Assembly: GCA_028280445.1 (NCBI GenBank)
Contig: JANQLU010000092.1
Location: 1 to 60,148, forward strand
Direction of reading: 5' to 3'
From: Pirellulaceae bacterium
GTDB taxonomy: Bacteria; Planctomycetota; Planctomycetia; Pirellulales; Pirellulaceae
DNA length: 60,148 bases
Shown here: positions 9,311-18,567 of the stretch, piece by piece
Layout of the letters: every line of letters begins with the position of its first letter
How positions within the stretch are numbered: position 1 is the first letter of the stretch
Notes under the pieces: model-generated
Seen by the model: only the letters and a program-made list of their open reading frames with translations
What the model was told of the DNA's origin: nothing
Database searches by the model: none
Made by a program: the position numbers and the translations under genes

Positions 9311-11965
9311 ATGGATTTTTTTCAAGTACTCACGGGCGCTCAAATTCCCGCGGGTTGGTTGGGGCGACCCAGTGCGCCAAATAGCACTTCGGGTATTTCT
9401 GAATCAACTAGCGGGTTGCCTCTTTCTTCTTCACCGATCGAAGGGTTGAAAAACCAATTCGGCGAATCGATCGAGCCCTCCTTCGAATCCCTCCTGGAAT
9501 CTGCCAAAGCGGCTATCGCGAAAGGAAAACAACCATCGGTTGACAATCAAGTTGTCGAATCGGCCCCAACGCAACTTGTCAACGTCGAACGAGAAATTCC
9601 AGAATCTCAACCTCAGCAAATCGACATACTCCAAAAGACCCAGACAGATTCAGCACAACATCTAACCGATAAAATTGTCAATGTTGATGTTGCAAACAAA
9701 CTTGCAACTCAACAAACAAGGCCGTCGAGACATCCGATACCGACTATCCAAACGGATATTGATCACGGCAACAATGTGGTTGGCGCTTCGAAATTCCCTA
9801 AAAACCAGGGAACTGAGACGCCGGTTGGGGAAGAATCCACTGGTCAGTCGAAACCGATCCAAATCCCATTGGCGCCGCATCAGAACGCCGATTCGTCGTC
9901 AACGATTTCACTACCCGTCAATTTTGACTCACCTGCAAATTTTTACACGCCGCAAACACCAGAGTCATCTCCAGCGAAAATTAAATCTTCACCGGCGGCG
10001 ACTGACGTTCGTGTAAGCCAACCGTCAAACGTCGCGCAACAAAACGTTGAATCCACCGCTGGCCAAAACATCGTTTTGCCAGCGGGATTTGGTGCTGGAA
10101 ACGAGACAACCGACTCGAGCCGGGGTGATCATAAAATCGTCGTACCGCAAAACACTCGCACGCAGGCACCTGAAACCATCAGTCAGCCAATCCTCACGAG
10201 ATCGGAGACTCCGGTCAAAACGCCTGCTGCAGTAACGGATAGACCAGTGGTTCAACAGCCCGTACCCACGGTTGCCGAAAATGTTGATCTGGCTTTGCCG
10301 AAACCTGTTGAACAAAACACGCTTCCGGTCGTGGGCGAGACAACGAACAAGATTGTCGAAACGAAAAAGGCTATCGTTTCCAACAGTCCGAGTTCTCCAT
10401 CTGTACAATCTGTACAAAATTCTGATAACAGCGTTTCCGTCACAGCAGAAACATCAAACACTCAACCACGGCCACTGAGCGCACCGGCGACTGATAAAGT
10501 GCAAATTGCTGCAACGGCCGATGCCGCACCAGCCGTTACCGCTACGACCGTTACCGCCCCTAACAACATCGATCCTGGTCAGGCCAACTCCAGAGCCGTG
10601 TTACGAAACAACGTTCCTGCAGTAGAACAAAATGTGGCCTCCAGCGATTTGCGAATCCAGATTCCCACAAGTGATGTGACGACGCCGCAAATCGACCGAG
10701 TGCCAGTTGGTCCTTTATCGGTGCCACAAACCACCTCACAAAACCCGCCAGTAATCGCAAATGCGAATTTTGAAATTCGCCAAAGTGTTGAGACTGGACC
10801 AGGTACAAATTCCGCAGCACCATCAGCCAACTTGGTACGACCTGAATCAGACCGGTCTCAGCCAACACCGCAAGTACCAACACCGCAAGTACAAATACAG
10901 CAAGCACCAACACAGCAAGTGCCAACACAGCCGACGACACAATCTCGTGGCGAAAATCATCAGGTGTTACCGCAAGCGGCACGAGCGGATTCGGCACTGC
11001 CGTCTTCGGATGGACAACCGCTCCCACAACAAATCAATTCACCGCCGGAACCGGCAAAAGACATTCAAACCCGGCCGCTCGAACAACAGTACGGTCTGGA
11101 AAAAAGCAGAAACGGAAATGTTCCAACGACTTCGCCAACCGTCCCCGAAAAATTCGTGACTCCTGTCGCGGACACAAATGAACAACCGTTTGTTCCAGGC
11201 GATATACAACAAGCGGCGGTCGATCGGCCTCGCCGTTCAGTCACTCAGATCGACGCTGAAAACAAATACTCGTCGAATTTTTCAAAATACGCAGAGTCAA
11301 GCAATCAAATCGAAGGATACGCTTCTACATCGATTGAACTTGATCACACGATCCAAAAAGTGCCGCGAGAACCCGGGCAAGAATTTTCGATCCATTCGGC
11401 AAGCCGTGGACCTGAAATCATCGAAGGCAACGAAGTAAACATCGCGACACATCAAACCGAGCGACCAGTTGCCAACCAGGCCGCCACCGTTAATAGAACG
11501 ACCGAGTTCGATTTTGGATTTCACAAAACACTCGACGAATCCGTGCGGGAAATCTTGGTCCATCGTCAGGATAGCGATACAAAATCAGACATGACCCAGA
11601 TCAAATTGCAGATCAATCCTCCCGAGTTCGGCCCGATCGAAATCAATATCTCACACAAATCTGGAACATCGACAGCATCGATTGTTGTGGCGAATGATCA
11701 AGTGCTCAACCAATTGCAAACCAATCTTCAATCACTCGAATTGACCCTTGAGTCGTTGAACGTTGACCTGCAAGACATCGCCACCATGGACAAAGATTCG
11801 AAACATGACTCGCGCCACGATCACCACGCGGACGAGTTGCCAGATGAAACGGGCAACGCGCGGAGCGAAAACACAGAAACATCCAAACCAAATTCGGAAA
11901 ACCTTGAACCGCAGAGTGTCAATATTCAAGTTGGACAGGCTGCGGTCATTGATCTGGTTGTTTAA
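9311..11965 (+). CDS. fliK: Flagellar hook-length control protein
   Basis: FliK measures hook length during export and triggers the substrate switch to filament proteins. The 884-residue chain is mostly low-complexity and rich in Pro, Gln, Thr, Ser and Asn, as in FliK rulers. The C-terminal domain (about residues 755-815) carries the conserved Flg_hook pattern: a strand with LQINPPEFGPIEINISH, a strand with ASIVVANDQ, then a helix with LQTNLQSLELTLESLNVDL. It is about twice the length of the enterobacterial protein; a longer ruler could mean a longer hook. It lies immediately upstream of flgD and flgE in the usual fliK-flgD-flgE order, under a candidate sigma-54 promoter. Confidence 0.88.
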   Translation: MDFFQVLTGAQIPAGWLGRPSAPNSTSGISESTSGLPLSSSPIEGLKNQFGESIEPSFESLLESAKAAIAKGKQPSVDNQVVESAPTQLVNVEREIPESQPQQIDILQKTQTDSAQHLTDKIVNVDVANKLATQQTRPSRHPIPTIQTDIDHGNNVVGASKFPKNQGTETPVGEESTGQSKPIQIPLAPHQNADSSSTISLPVNFDSPANFYTPQTPESSPAKIKSSPAATDVRVSQPSNVAQQNVESTAGQNIVLPAGFGAGNETTDSSRGDHKIVVPQNTRTQAPETISQPILTRSETPVKTPAAVTDRPVVQQPVPTVAENVDLALPKPVEQNTLPVVGETTNKIVETKKAIVSNSPSSPSVQSVQNSDNSVSVTAETSNTQPRPLSAPATDKVQIAATADAAPAVTATTVTAPNNIDPGQANSRAVLRNNVPAVEQNVASSDLRIQIPTSDVTTPQIDRVPVGPLSVPQTTSQNPPVIANANFEIRQSVETGPGTNSAAPSANLVRPESDRSQPTPQVPTPQVQIQQAPTQQVPTQPTTQSRGENHQVLPQAARADSALPSSDGQPLPQQINSPPEPAKDIQTRPLEQQYGLEKSRNGNVPTTSPTVPEKFVTPVADTNEQPFVPGDIQQAAVDRPRRSVTQIDAENKYSSNFSKYAESSNQIEGYASTSIELDHTIQKVPREPGQEFSIHSASRGPEIIEGNEVNIATHQTERPVANQAATVNRTTEFDFGFHKTLDESVREILVHRQDSDTKSDMTQIKLQINPPEFGPIEINISHKSGTSTASIVVANDQVLNQLQTNLQSLELTLESLNVDLQDIATMDKDSKHDSRHDHHADELPDETGNARSENTETSKPNSENLEPQSVNIQVGQAAVIDLVV
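10862..10933 (+). repeat. 15-bp tandem repeat within fliK
   Basis: About five degenerate copies of a 15-base unit (CCAACACCGCAAGTA and variants) encode a VPTPQ/APTQQ pentapeptide array in the Pro/Gln-rich linker. Copy number changes here would lengthen or shorten the FliK ruler in steps of five residues. Confidence 0.7.
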
Positions 11966-12015
11966 AACGCCAGCCAAAATAGCAAAACAATTAACTTTGA
12001 ATGGAGTCTTTGATT

Positions 12016-12378
12016 ATGAATTCGCTTGGACTTTCAACCGGCAGCGATAATTTTGAATTCTTACAACTGCTCGTCGCACAACTGCAAAACCAAGACCCGA
12101 TTGATCCGGTGGATCAGGAACAATTTGTCAATCAGTTGACGTCGTTTTCGACACTTGAGGCTGTCGAAGGACTCAACGCAAAATTCGACGACATTTTGCA
12201 ACTGCAACAGATCTCGCAAGGTTTTGATTTGGCCGGCAAGGACGTACGTTTTGTCGAAGACAACGGGACGGCAACCGGCAAAGTTGACGAAGTTTCCGTT
12301 GTGGGTTCTCAGATTTTTGCCCACATCGACGGTAAACAAGTTGCAATTTCAAACATTATCAGCGTACTCGGAAACTAA
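12016..12378 (+). CDS. flgD: Flagellar hook-capping scaffold protein
   Basis: FlgD caps the growing hook and is removed once the hook is complete. The diagnostic N-terminal motif is present: FLQLLVAQLQNQDPIDPVD followed by FVNQLTSFSTLEAVEGLN. The start at 12016 is favoured because GGAG lies 8 bases upstream; an upstream in-frame ATG at 12001 has no ribosome-binding site. At 120 residues it holds the conserved N-terminal domain and only a short beta-rich tail, lacking most of the FlgD Tudor/Ig region found in enterobacteria. It sits between fliK and flgE. Confidence 0.93.
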   Translation: MNSLGLSTGSDNFEFLQLLVAQLQNQDPIDPVDQEQFVNQLTSFSTLEAVEGLNAKFDDILQLQQISQGFDLAGKDVRFVEDNGTATGKVDEVSVVGSQIFAHIDGKQVAISNIISVLGN

Positions 12379-12568
12379 AACAGGAGCGAACAATACATTT
12401 GGCCCATTGGAAATTTGTGAGCAGGCCTCACGTTTGTTGCCATTGATTCAACGGGCTGTAACTGACGCTTCGGAAAAAACGAAGCTCGACCCAGATGAAC
12501 CCTCAGTTCGGTCTCATTCAATGAGCACGAATTGAATCCAATAGGATATTTTTTGAAAGGATTTACTG

Positions 12569-14215
12569 ATGCCCAATTCACTACTTACCGGAGTATCAGG
12601 TTTACTTGCTCACCAACGTCGACTCGATATCGTGGCAAACAATTTAGCGAACCTCAACACCACCGCTTATAAATCAAGCCGCGGCGTTTTTGCCGATTTG
12701 TTTTATGAAACGATGCAACCTGCGAGCAGCAGCAACGGAACGACGATTGGCGGTACCAACCCGAACCAGATCGGAACAGGTGTCAAGGTCGCGCAAATCA
12801 CAAAGAATTTTGCCCAGGGTAATCTCGAAGCCACGGGGCAATTGTTTGATTTCGCCATTGACGGCGATGGATTTTTTGTCGTCAACGACGGTAACAATTC
12901 ATATTACACACGTGCCGGTGCGTTTTCTCTCGATGAGAATGGATACCTGGTTGATCCGGCAACTGGATTTCATGTAACCCGATTTGGAACGCTGGGCGAA
13001 GGAAATGATCCGCAATCCAACACGGCGTTTCAAGTGGCCGGCGATTCTCGAATTCGCGTTCCCATTGGTACGAATATTCCAGGTCGGGAAACAAGTACAA
13101 TTGATTTGAATGGAAACCTGGAATCGACTGCTGAAAATCCACTTCCACAAATCTTGACGACGGTTGCCGCTTTTGCGGTCAGTGGAGTTGCGGCAACGAC
13201 AGCAACATTGATTAACGATATCGATACGAATACGACGGACTATGTCGCCGGTGATACGTTGGATATTACCGGAACCAACGCGGACGGTTCCGCTTTCGCG
13301 ACAACGTTAGCCGTTGGACCAACAACGACGCTCAACGATCTGATCAACGAGATCAACAGTACGGTTGTTGGTGGTACGGCATCGATGGACAGCAGCGGCA
13401 ATATTATTCTGACTGCCGATGCGACCGGTATTTCTTCATTGACGCTCACGATTGCCGATGCCACCGGCAATACGGGAGCCACGAACTTTTTGGCGCATCG
13501 CATGATTGAAACTCAGGAGGGATCTCTTGGTGAAACATTCCAGGGTGTATTTGATTTCTATGATCTTCAAGGTGCCGATCACAGCATCACTTTTGAATTT
13601 CAAAAAACTGACAACAACGAATGGTCGTTGAATTTTACGATGAATCCCGCCGAAGGTTCGATCACCGGTGGCAGTTTTCAAGGAATCATGTTCAACGATG
13701 ATGGAAGCATTGATTTGTCGAGCATTACCAACCCCGCGACAATTCTCGCGAATATCAACGGTCTGGCTACTCCGCAACCCATTGCGGTTTCAATTGACGC
13801 GTTGACGCAAATTGCTTCTGAATTTGAAATTCAACCAGTTCAAGATGGATTCGCACCGAGCGAATTGGTTTCCGCCCGTGTTAACTCGGACGGAATCATG
13901 CAAGGCGTCACCAACAACGGGTTGCTGTTGCCGCTTGCCCAACTGGCGATCGCCAAATTCTCCAACGTCAACGGTCTGTCAGCTGTCGGTAGCAACTACT
14001 TTCTCTCGTCACTCAATAGTGGCGATGCCGAACTCGGTGCAGCTGCCACCGGCGGCCGCGGCGCCATTCGCGGCGGTCAACTCGAAGGATCGAACGTCGA
14101 CGTCGCCTTTGAATTCACCCAACTCATCGTCGCTCAACGAGGGTTCTCCGCCAACGCACGAACCATCTCAGTCGCCGACGAAGTCTTGGAAGAGCTAACG
14201 AACATAGTTCGATAG
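12569..14215 (+). CDS. flgE: Flagellar hook protein
   Basis: The main subunit of the hook joining basal body and filament. The N-terminus MPNSLLTGVSGLLAHQRRLD followed by NNLANLNTTAYKSSR is the classic axial-protein signature, and the FlgE/FlgF/FlgG turn DGDGFFVV follows near residue 95. The middle (about 195-320) contains an insertion resembling flagellar hook IN motifs. The C-terminus ends in SNVDVAFEFTQLIVAQRGF and ISVADEVLEELTNIVR, the conserved D0 helix. AAAGGA lies 8 bases before the ATG. At 548 residues it is longer than the 400-residue enteric protein because of the central insertion. Last gene of the fliK-flgD-flgE unit, ending at a hairpin. Confidence 0.97.
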   Translation: MPNSLLTGVSGLLAHQRRLDIVANNLANLNTTAYKSSRGVFADLFYETMQPASSSNGTTIGGTNPNQIGTGVKVAQITKNFAQGNLEATGQLFDFAIDGDGFFVVNDGNNSYYTRAGAFSLDENGYLVDPATGFHVTRFGTLGEGNDPQSNTAFQVAGDSRIRVPIGTNIPGRETSTIDLNGNLESTAENPLPQILTTVAAFAVSGVAATTATLINDIDTNTTDYVAGDTLDITGTNADGSAFATTLAVGPTTTLNDLINEINSTVVGGTASMDSSGNIILTADATGISSLTLTIADATGNTGATNFLAHRMIETQEGSLGETFQGVFDFYDLQGADHSITFEFQKTDNNEWSLNFTMNPAEGSITGGSFQGIMFNDDGSIDLSSITNPATILANINGLATPQPIAVSIDALTQIASEFEIQPVQDGFAPSELVSARVNSDGIMQGVTNNGLLLPLAQLAIAKFSNVNGLSAVGSNYFLSSLNSGDAELGAAATGGRGAIRGGQLEGSNVDVAFEFTQLIVAQRGFSANARTISVADEVLEELTNIVR

Positions 14216-14227
14216 AGGTTTGAGTGA

Positions 14228-14258
14228 CGAGGTTCGAGGGAAGAGCCCTCGCGCCTCG
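14228..14258. terminator. Hairpin between convergent flgE and polA
   Basis: A 13-base arm (CGAGGTTCGAGGG, 14228-14240) pairs with 14246-14258 with only two internal mismatches around a 5-base loop. It lies between the converging ends of flgE and polA and could stop transcription in both directions. There is no T-run, and the GC-rich palindrome may equally be a dispersed REP-type repeat. Confidence 0.5.
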
Positions 14259-14277
14259 TCTCTCGCAACTCGCCCCT

Positions 14278-17082
14278 TTAATGAGCTTCCAACCAATTTT
14301 GGCCTTGACCCATTTCGACGACGATGGGCACTTTCATGGGCATTGCGGTTTTCATGGCGTTTTCGATCAGCGGTTTGACTTGATCTTGTTCGGATTTGTG
14401 CATGTCAAACACGATTTCGTCGTGAACGGTCAATAACATCTTGGTTTTGAATTGATTTTCTTCCAGCATCCGATGGACGGCAATCATTGCCAATTTCAAC
14501 ATGTCAGCTGCGGTACCTTGGATGGGGCTGTTCATGGCCAGGCGTTCGGCGGCGTTGCGCAAAGTGTGATTGCGAGAGTTGATATCGCGAATGTATCGCC
14601 GACGTCCTGTTTGGGTGGCAACATAACCGTGCTCTTGAGCGAACTCAATGGTGCGATCAATGTATTCCCGCACGCCGGGGTAAGTCGTAAAGTAGTTGTC
14701 GATCAACGCGTTGGCTTCCTTGCGCGGAATGTTGAGTCGCTGTTGAAGTCCAAACGCGGAAATGCCATAGATGATGCCGAAGTTGACGGTTTTGGCTTTG
14801 TCGCGCATTTCACGCGTTACTTCTTCCATCTCGACGTGGTACACATTCGAAGCCGTGACGGCATGAATATCGATTCCGTTTTCAAACGCTTCGAACATCG
14901 CGGGATCGCCGCTCAGTTCGGCCATGATCCGCAGTTCGATCTGTGAATAATCCGCTGATAGAATCAGGTATTCATCACTGCGTGGCACAAAGGCCGCGCG
15001 GATTTCTTTCCCGCGCTGTTTGCGAATTGGAATGGTTTGCAGATTCGGGTTGTTGGATTGCATTCGACCTGTCGCGGTCCAAACTTGTCCGTAATCTGTG
15101 TGCAACCTGCCCGTTTTTTTATTGACGCTTTCGGGCAGTTGATCGACATAAACTGATTTTAGTTTGACCGCGTTTCTGTATTCCAAAACGTCCTTGATAA
15201 TTTTGTGTTTGTTGGCCAGGCGGAGCAATTCAGTTTCCCGAGTTGAATACTGGCCGGTGGCCGTTTTTTTGGGTTTGTCGACCAGCTGCAGTTCCTCAAA
15301 CAACACAACGCCCAATTGCTTCGGCGAATCGATGTTAAATTCGTGACCGGCTGCTTCGAAGATTTCATCGCGCAACTCGGTGATTTCGCGATCCAGCATT
15401 TTCGAAAAATCTTGCAAAGCTTTGGAATCCAAAGTGATTCCTTCGAATTCCATGTCAACCAAAACGGGAATCAATGGGCATTCGACGTCGTAGCAAACCT
15501 GCGCCACACCCCGTTTTTCAATGTCGGGCCGGATGACGTTGGCTACCTGCAGCGTAATGTCAGCGTCTTCGCAAGCGTATTGGGTGATGTCATCCAAGGG
15601 AACATCACGCATGTTTTTTTGATCTGGACCGCGTGGACCAATCAAATCGCTGGTCGGAATCGGTTTGTAGCCGAGGTACAGTTTGGCCAGGTAATCCAAA
15701 CCATGGTTCATCTCCGGCTCTTTCATCGAGTGGGCCAACATAGTGTCGATGAGTTTGCCGCGTACATCAAATCCGTGCCATTTCAACAGCGTCAAATCGT
15801 ATTTGAGGTTATGTCCAATTTTCTGAATCGAGTCGTCTTCGAAAACTTCGCGAAAATCTTCGAGAACGGCATTGGCCTTCTCGGTGTTTTCCGGACAGAC
15901 AACATAATACGCTTCGTGAGGTTTGAACGAGATCGCAATGCCCAACGGCAGTGCTTCGCGCGGATTGAGGCCGGTCGTTTCCGTATCGAAACAAAACGCT
16001 GGTTCTTTTTTGAGTTTTTTAATCAGCGCGGTCCGTTCCGCTTTTGTCTTCACGACTTTGTAATCGTGTTTCACATCCTTGATGGTTTTTTCTTTGACCG
16101 GTTCGTCAAACAGCGTGGCCTGGATCTCTTTTTCACGTTTTTTGCGAATCACGGCAGCGCGTGTTTCAGATGAGGAAAATGACTTGCCAAACAGCCGCTT
16201 GCCGAGCGTATCAAACTCCATTTCTTGAAACAGCTCTTTGAGTTTCGTTTCGTCGTAATCTTCGTAGCGTAAATCTTCAAATTGGATGTCGTGCGGTGCG
16301 TCCAGCCGAATGGTCACGAGTTCTCTGGACAGACGTGCCATGTCGGCATTTTGCTCAACTTTTTCTTTTTGCTTTCCTTTCAATTGATCCGTGTTGTTGA
16401 GCAAATTTTCGATCGAGCCAAATTGCGCGATCAGTTTTTGCGCCGTTTTTTCACCGACGCCGGAGACGCCTGGAATGTTGTCGCTCGAATCGCCCATCAA
16501 TCCCAAAATATCGATGACTTGATCGACTCGTTCGATTTGCCATTTGTCGAGCACTTCGGGAACGCCCATGATTTCAAAATTGGAGCCTTGTCGGCCCGGT
16601 TTGTAGATGAACGTTTTTTCGGTGACCAATTGTTGATAATCTTTGTCGGGAGTAACCATCCAGGTTTTAAACCCCGCGTCTTCGGCCTGGTGAGCCAACG
16701 TGCCGATGATATCGTCCGCTTCGAAACCGGGAACGCGAATCGACGTGATATTCATGGCGTCCATCAATTGGTCGACGATCGGCAGTTGAGCGGCAATGTC
16801 TTCGGGCAACGCATCGCGCTGCGCTTTGTATTCCGGAAATTGCGTGTGGCGATGCGTGGGCTCGGACGTATCAAAGGCAATGGCGATATGAGTCGGTTTT
16901 TGAGTTTTAATCAAGTCGAAAACGGTGTTGGTGACGCCGAAAACGGCTGACGTACAGCGGCCATCGGAAGTATATCGGGGGCTGCGAATCAAAGCGAAAT
17001 GGGCACGGTAGATCAATGCCATAGCATCCAGCAGGAAAAGCTTTTTCTCTTGGTCGTCGAAAGTTTTTTGCTTGTCGCTCAT
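14278..17082 (-). CDS. polA: DNA polymerase I
   Basis: Fills repair gaps and removes Okazaki primers. The 934-residue protein has all three domains. Residues about 15-300 are the 5'-3' flap nuclease (LFLLDAMALIYRAHFAL, GFEADDIIGTLA, LGLMGDSSDNIPGVSGVGEKTA). Residues about 340-530 are a 3'-5' exonuclease with the metal-binding FDTETTGLN intact, so proofreading is likely active. Residues about 560-934 are the polymerase, with motif A SADYSQIELRIMAELSGD, motif B KTVNFGIIYGISAFGLQQ and motif C LLTVHDEIVFD. No good Shine-Dalgarno precedes the ATG at 17082. It converges on flgE and is the divergent neighbour of the DUF1080 gene, with a large palindromic repeat in the shared upstream region. Confidence 0.97.
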   Translation of the reverse strand: MSDKQKTFDDQEKKLFLLDAMALIYRAHFALIRSPRYTSDGRCTSAVFGVTNTVFDLIKTQKPTHIAIAFDTSEPTHRHTQFPEYKAQRDALPEDIAAQLPIVDQLMDAMNITSIRVPGFEADDIIGTLAHQAEDAGFKTWMVTPDKDYQQLVTEKTFIYKPGRQGSNFEIMGVPEVLDKWQIERVDQVIDILGLMGDSSDNIPGVSGVGEKTAQKLIAQFGSIENLLNNTDQLKGKQKEKVEQNADMARLSRELVTIRLDAPHDIQFEDLRYEDYDETKLKELFQEMEFDTLGKRLFGKSFSSSETRAAVIRKKREKEIQATLFDEPVKEKTIKDVKHDYKVVKTKAERTALIKKLKKEPAFCFDTETTGLNPREALPLGIAISFKPHEAYYVVCPENTEKANAVLEDFREVFEDDSIQKIGHNLKYDLTLLKWHGFDVRGKLIDTMLAHSMKEPEMNHGLDYLAKLYLGYKPIPTSDLIGPRGPDQKNMRDVPLDDITQYACEDADITLQVANVIRPDIEKRGVAQVCYDVECPLIPVLVDMEFEGITLDSKALQDFSKMLDREITELRDEIFEAAGHEFNIDSPKQLGVVLFEELQLVDKPKKTATGQYSTRETELLRLANKHKIIKDVLEYRNAVKLKSVYVDQLPESVNKKTGRLHTDYGQVWTATGRMQSNNPNLQTIPIRKQRGKEIRAAFVPRSDEYLILSADYSQIELRIMAELSGDPAMFEAFENGIDIHAVTASNVYHVEMEEVTREMRDKAKTVNFGIIYGISAFGLQQRLNIPRKEANALIDNYFTTYPGVREYIDRTIEFAQEHGYVATQTGRRRYIRDINSRNHTLRNAAERLAMNSPIQGTAADMLKLAMIAVHRMLEENQFKTKMLLTVHDEIVFDMHKSEQDQVKPLIENAMKTAMPMKVPIVVEMGQGQNWLEAH

Positions 17083-17139
17083 AGATTTCAGGTCGTGGTG
17101 TCGTGGCTAATCCGGGGTAAGTGTTTAAGTTGCAGTTCA

Positions 17140-17228
17140 AATCACAACCCGACGCGTGAGCGAGGGACCACGTTTTACCGCACGTTTGTTTGGTTTGTGG
17201 TCCCTCGCTCACGCGTCGGGTTGTGATT
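17140..17228. repeat. REPIN-like palindrome, family A copy 1
   Basis: Two perfectly complementary 32-base arms (17140-17171 and 17197-17228), containing CCCGACGCGTGAGCGAGGGA, enclose a 25-base loop. It lies in the divergent promoter region between polA and the DUF1080 gene. Three more copies occur at 23521, 46013 and 51456. Confidence 0.9.
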
Positions 17229-17334
17229 TTCCACGTCAACACTTAATCACACACGGCTAATCCGGGACACTAGCATAACCTTGTTGATTGTTTCGTTACA
17301 ATGATGTGCCCGACAAGTTTAGGAGAGTTAACGC

Positions 17335-18567
17335 GTGGAACGTAAAAATTTTGTGATCGCATTTTCGTTGTTGTCCGCCCTGATCGCGGTTGTCGCTGCC
17401 GCTCAAGAGCAAACTCAGAAATCAAAGATCTGGATTCCAGCGGGTTTGAGTGAAAAAGAAGTGGCCGAGGGTTGGATTGCACTGTTTGACGGGAAAACAA
17501 AATATGGTTGGCGGTCGGAATCCGAAGTCGATTGGGTTGTCCGCGACGGAGCAATCGGTGCGACACGGGGTAAAGTTGGTTTGCTCAGAACGACCAGCCA
17601 GTTTGACAATTTTATCTTGCGCCTCGAATTCAACGCGGGCAAAAAAACCAATAGCGGAGTGTTCATTCGAACCAGCCCCAAACCGACCAATCCCGCAGGC
17701 GATTGTTACGAAATCAATATTGCTCCTCGCGACAACGCGTTTCCAACAGGTTCCATCGTTGCTCGGAAAAAAAGCGGCGTTGATCTGGATACGAATGATT
17801 CCAAATGGCACACCATGGAGATCGTAGCCAAAGGTCAAAATATCGATGTGACTGTTGATGGACAGAAAATGACCAGTTACCGAGATGCCAAGCCATTGGG
17901 ACGAGGATATATCGGACTGCAATTTAATTCAGGTGAGATTCAGTTTCGAAACGTTCGTTTGAAACCACTGCAGCTGCAGTCGATTTTTAACGGCAAGAAT
18001 TTTGATGGATGGAATCAGTATCCGCAAATGAAAAGCAAATTCACTGTCGAAAATCAATCGATGCGAGTCAAAAACGGCTCGGGGCAAATCGAAACCAAAA
18101 GTTCTTATGGCGATTTTATTTTGCAATTGCGCTGTAAAACGAATGCACCAAAGTTGAATTCGGGCATATTTTTCCGTTGCATTGCCGGTCAAAAAATGAA
18201 CGGATATGAAAGTCAAATTCAAAATGGATACAAAGAAAAACGGACCCAACCCGAAGACTGTGGCACAGGAGGAATTTTTCGCCGCAAAAATGCTCGGATT
18301 GTAAATGCCGATGACCAACAATGGTTCAGCAAGACGATTGTCGCCGTTGGTCCACATTTTGCGGTGTGGGTCAATGGCCTGCAGGTGTCTGATTGGACGG
18401 ACAAGCGAAAAAAAAATGACAATCCGCGTCGCGGTTTACGACTGAAAGCCGGGACGATCATGATTCAAGGTCACGATCCGACCACCGATTTGCTATTTAA
18501 AGATTTGTTTGCCAAAGAACTGGACGCTCGCCGGCCCAAGCTACCATCAAAAGAAAATCAAAAATGA
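17335..18567 (+). CDS. Secreted protein with two DUF1080 (3-keto-disaccharide hydrolase-type) domains
   Basis: A 410-residue exported protein with a signal peptide (residues about 5-22, ending near AAAQ). It has two tandem DUF1080 concanavalin-like domains: about 40-215 (GWIALFDGKTKYGWRSE, then NSGVFIRTSP and a closing GEIQFRNVRLKPL) and about 218-400 (SIFNGKNFDGWNQY, LNSGIFFRC, LFKDLFAKEL). DUF1080 proteins, greatly expanded in planctomycetes, include 3-keto-glycoside lyases/hydrolases acting on sugars. The GTG at 17335 has AGGAGAG 7 bases upstream. Its stop overlaps the next start (ATGA), implying co-translation with the membrane-anchored partner. The exact substrate cannot be read. Confidence 0.88.
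   Translation: MERKNFVIAFSLLSALIAVVAAAQEQTQKSKIWIPAGLSEKEVAEGWIALFDGKTKYGWRSESEVDWVVRDGAIGATRGKVGLLRTTSQFDNFILRLEFNAGKKTNSGVFIRTSPKPTNPAGDCYEINIAPRDNAFPTGSIVARKKSGVDLDTNDSKWHTMEIVAKGQNIDVTVDGQKMTSYRDAKPLGRGYIGLQFNSGEIQFRNVRLKPLQLQSIFNGKNFDGWNQYPQMKSKFTVENQSMRVKNGSGQIETKSSYGDFILQLRCKTNAPKLNSGIFFRCIAGQKMNGYESQIQNGYKEKRTQPEDCGTGGIFRRKNARIVNADDQQWFSKTIVAVGPHFAVWVNGLQVSDWTDKRKKNDNPRRGLRLKAGTIMIQGHDPTTDLLFKDLFAKELDARRPKLPSKENQK

Noticed and set aside
12407..12535. Short open frame between flgD and flgE
   Set aside because: A 42-codon frame follows an AGGAG sequence, but the nearest usable start is a TTG 20 bases away and the peptide has no recognisable pattern; probably a leader or spacer.
15316..16173. 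Long plus-strand open frame opposite polA
   Set aside because: It is the antisense shadow of the polymerase gene; the protein is Phe/Asn-rich without any domain.
17145..17226. Peptides with NPTRERGT or LAHASG in several places
   Set aside because: These are chance translations of the family A palindromes on either strand, not genes.
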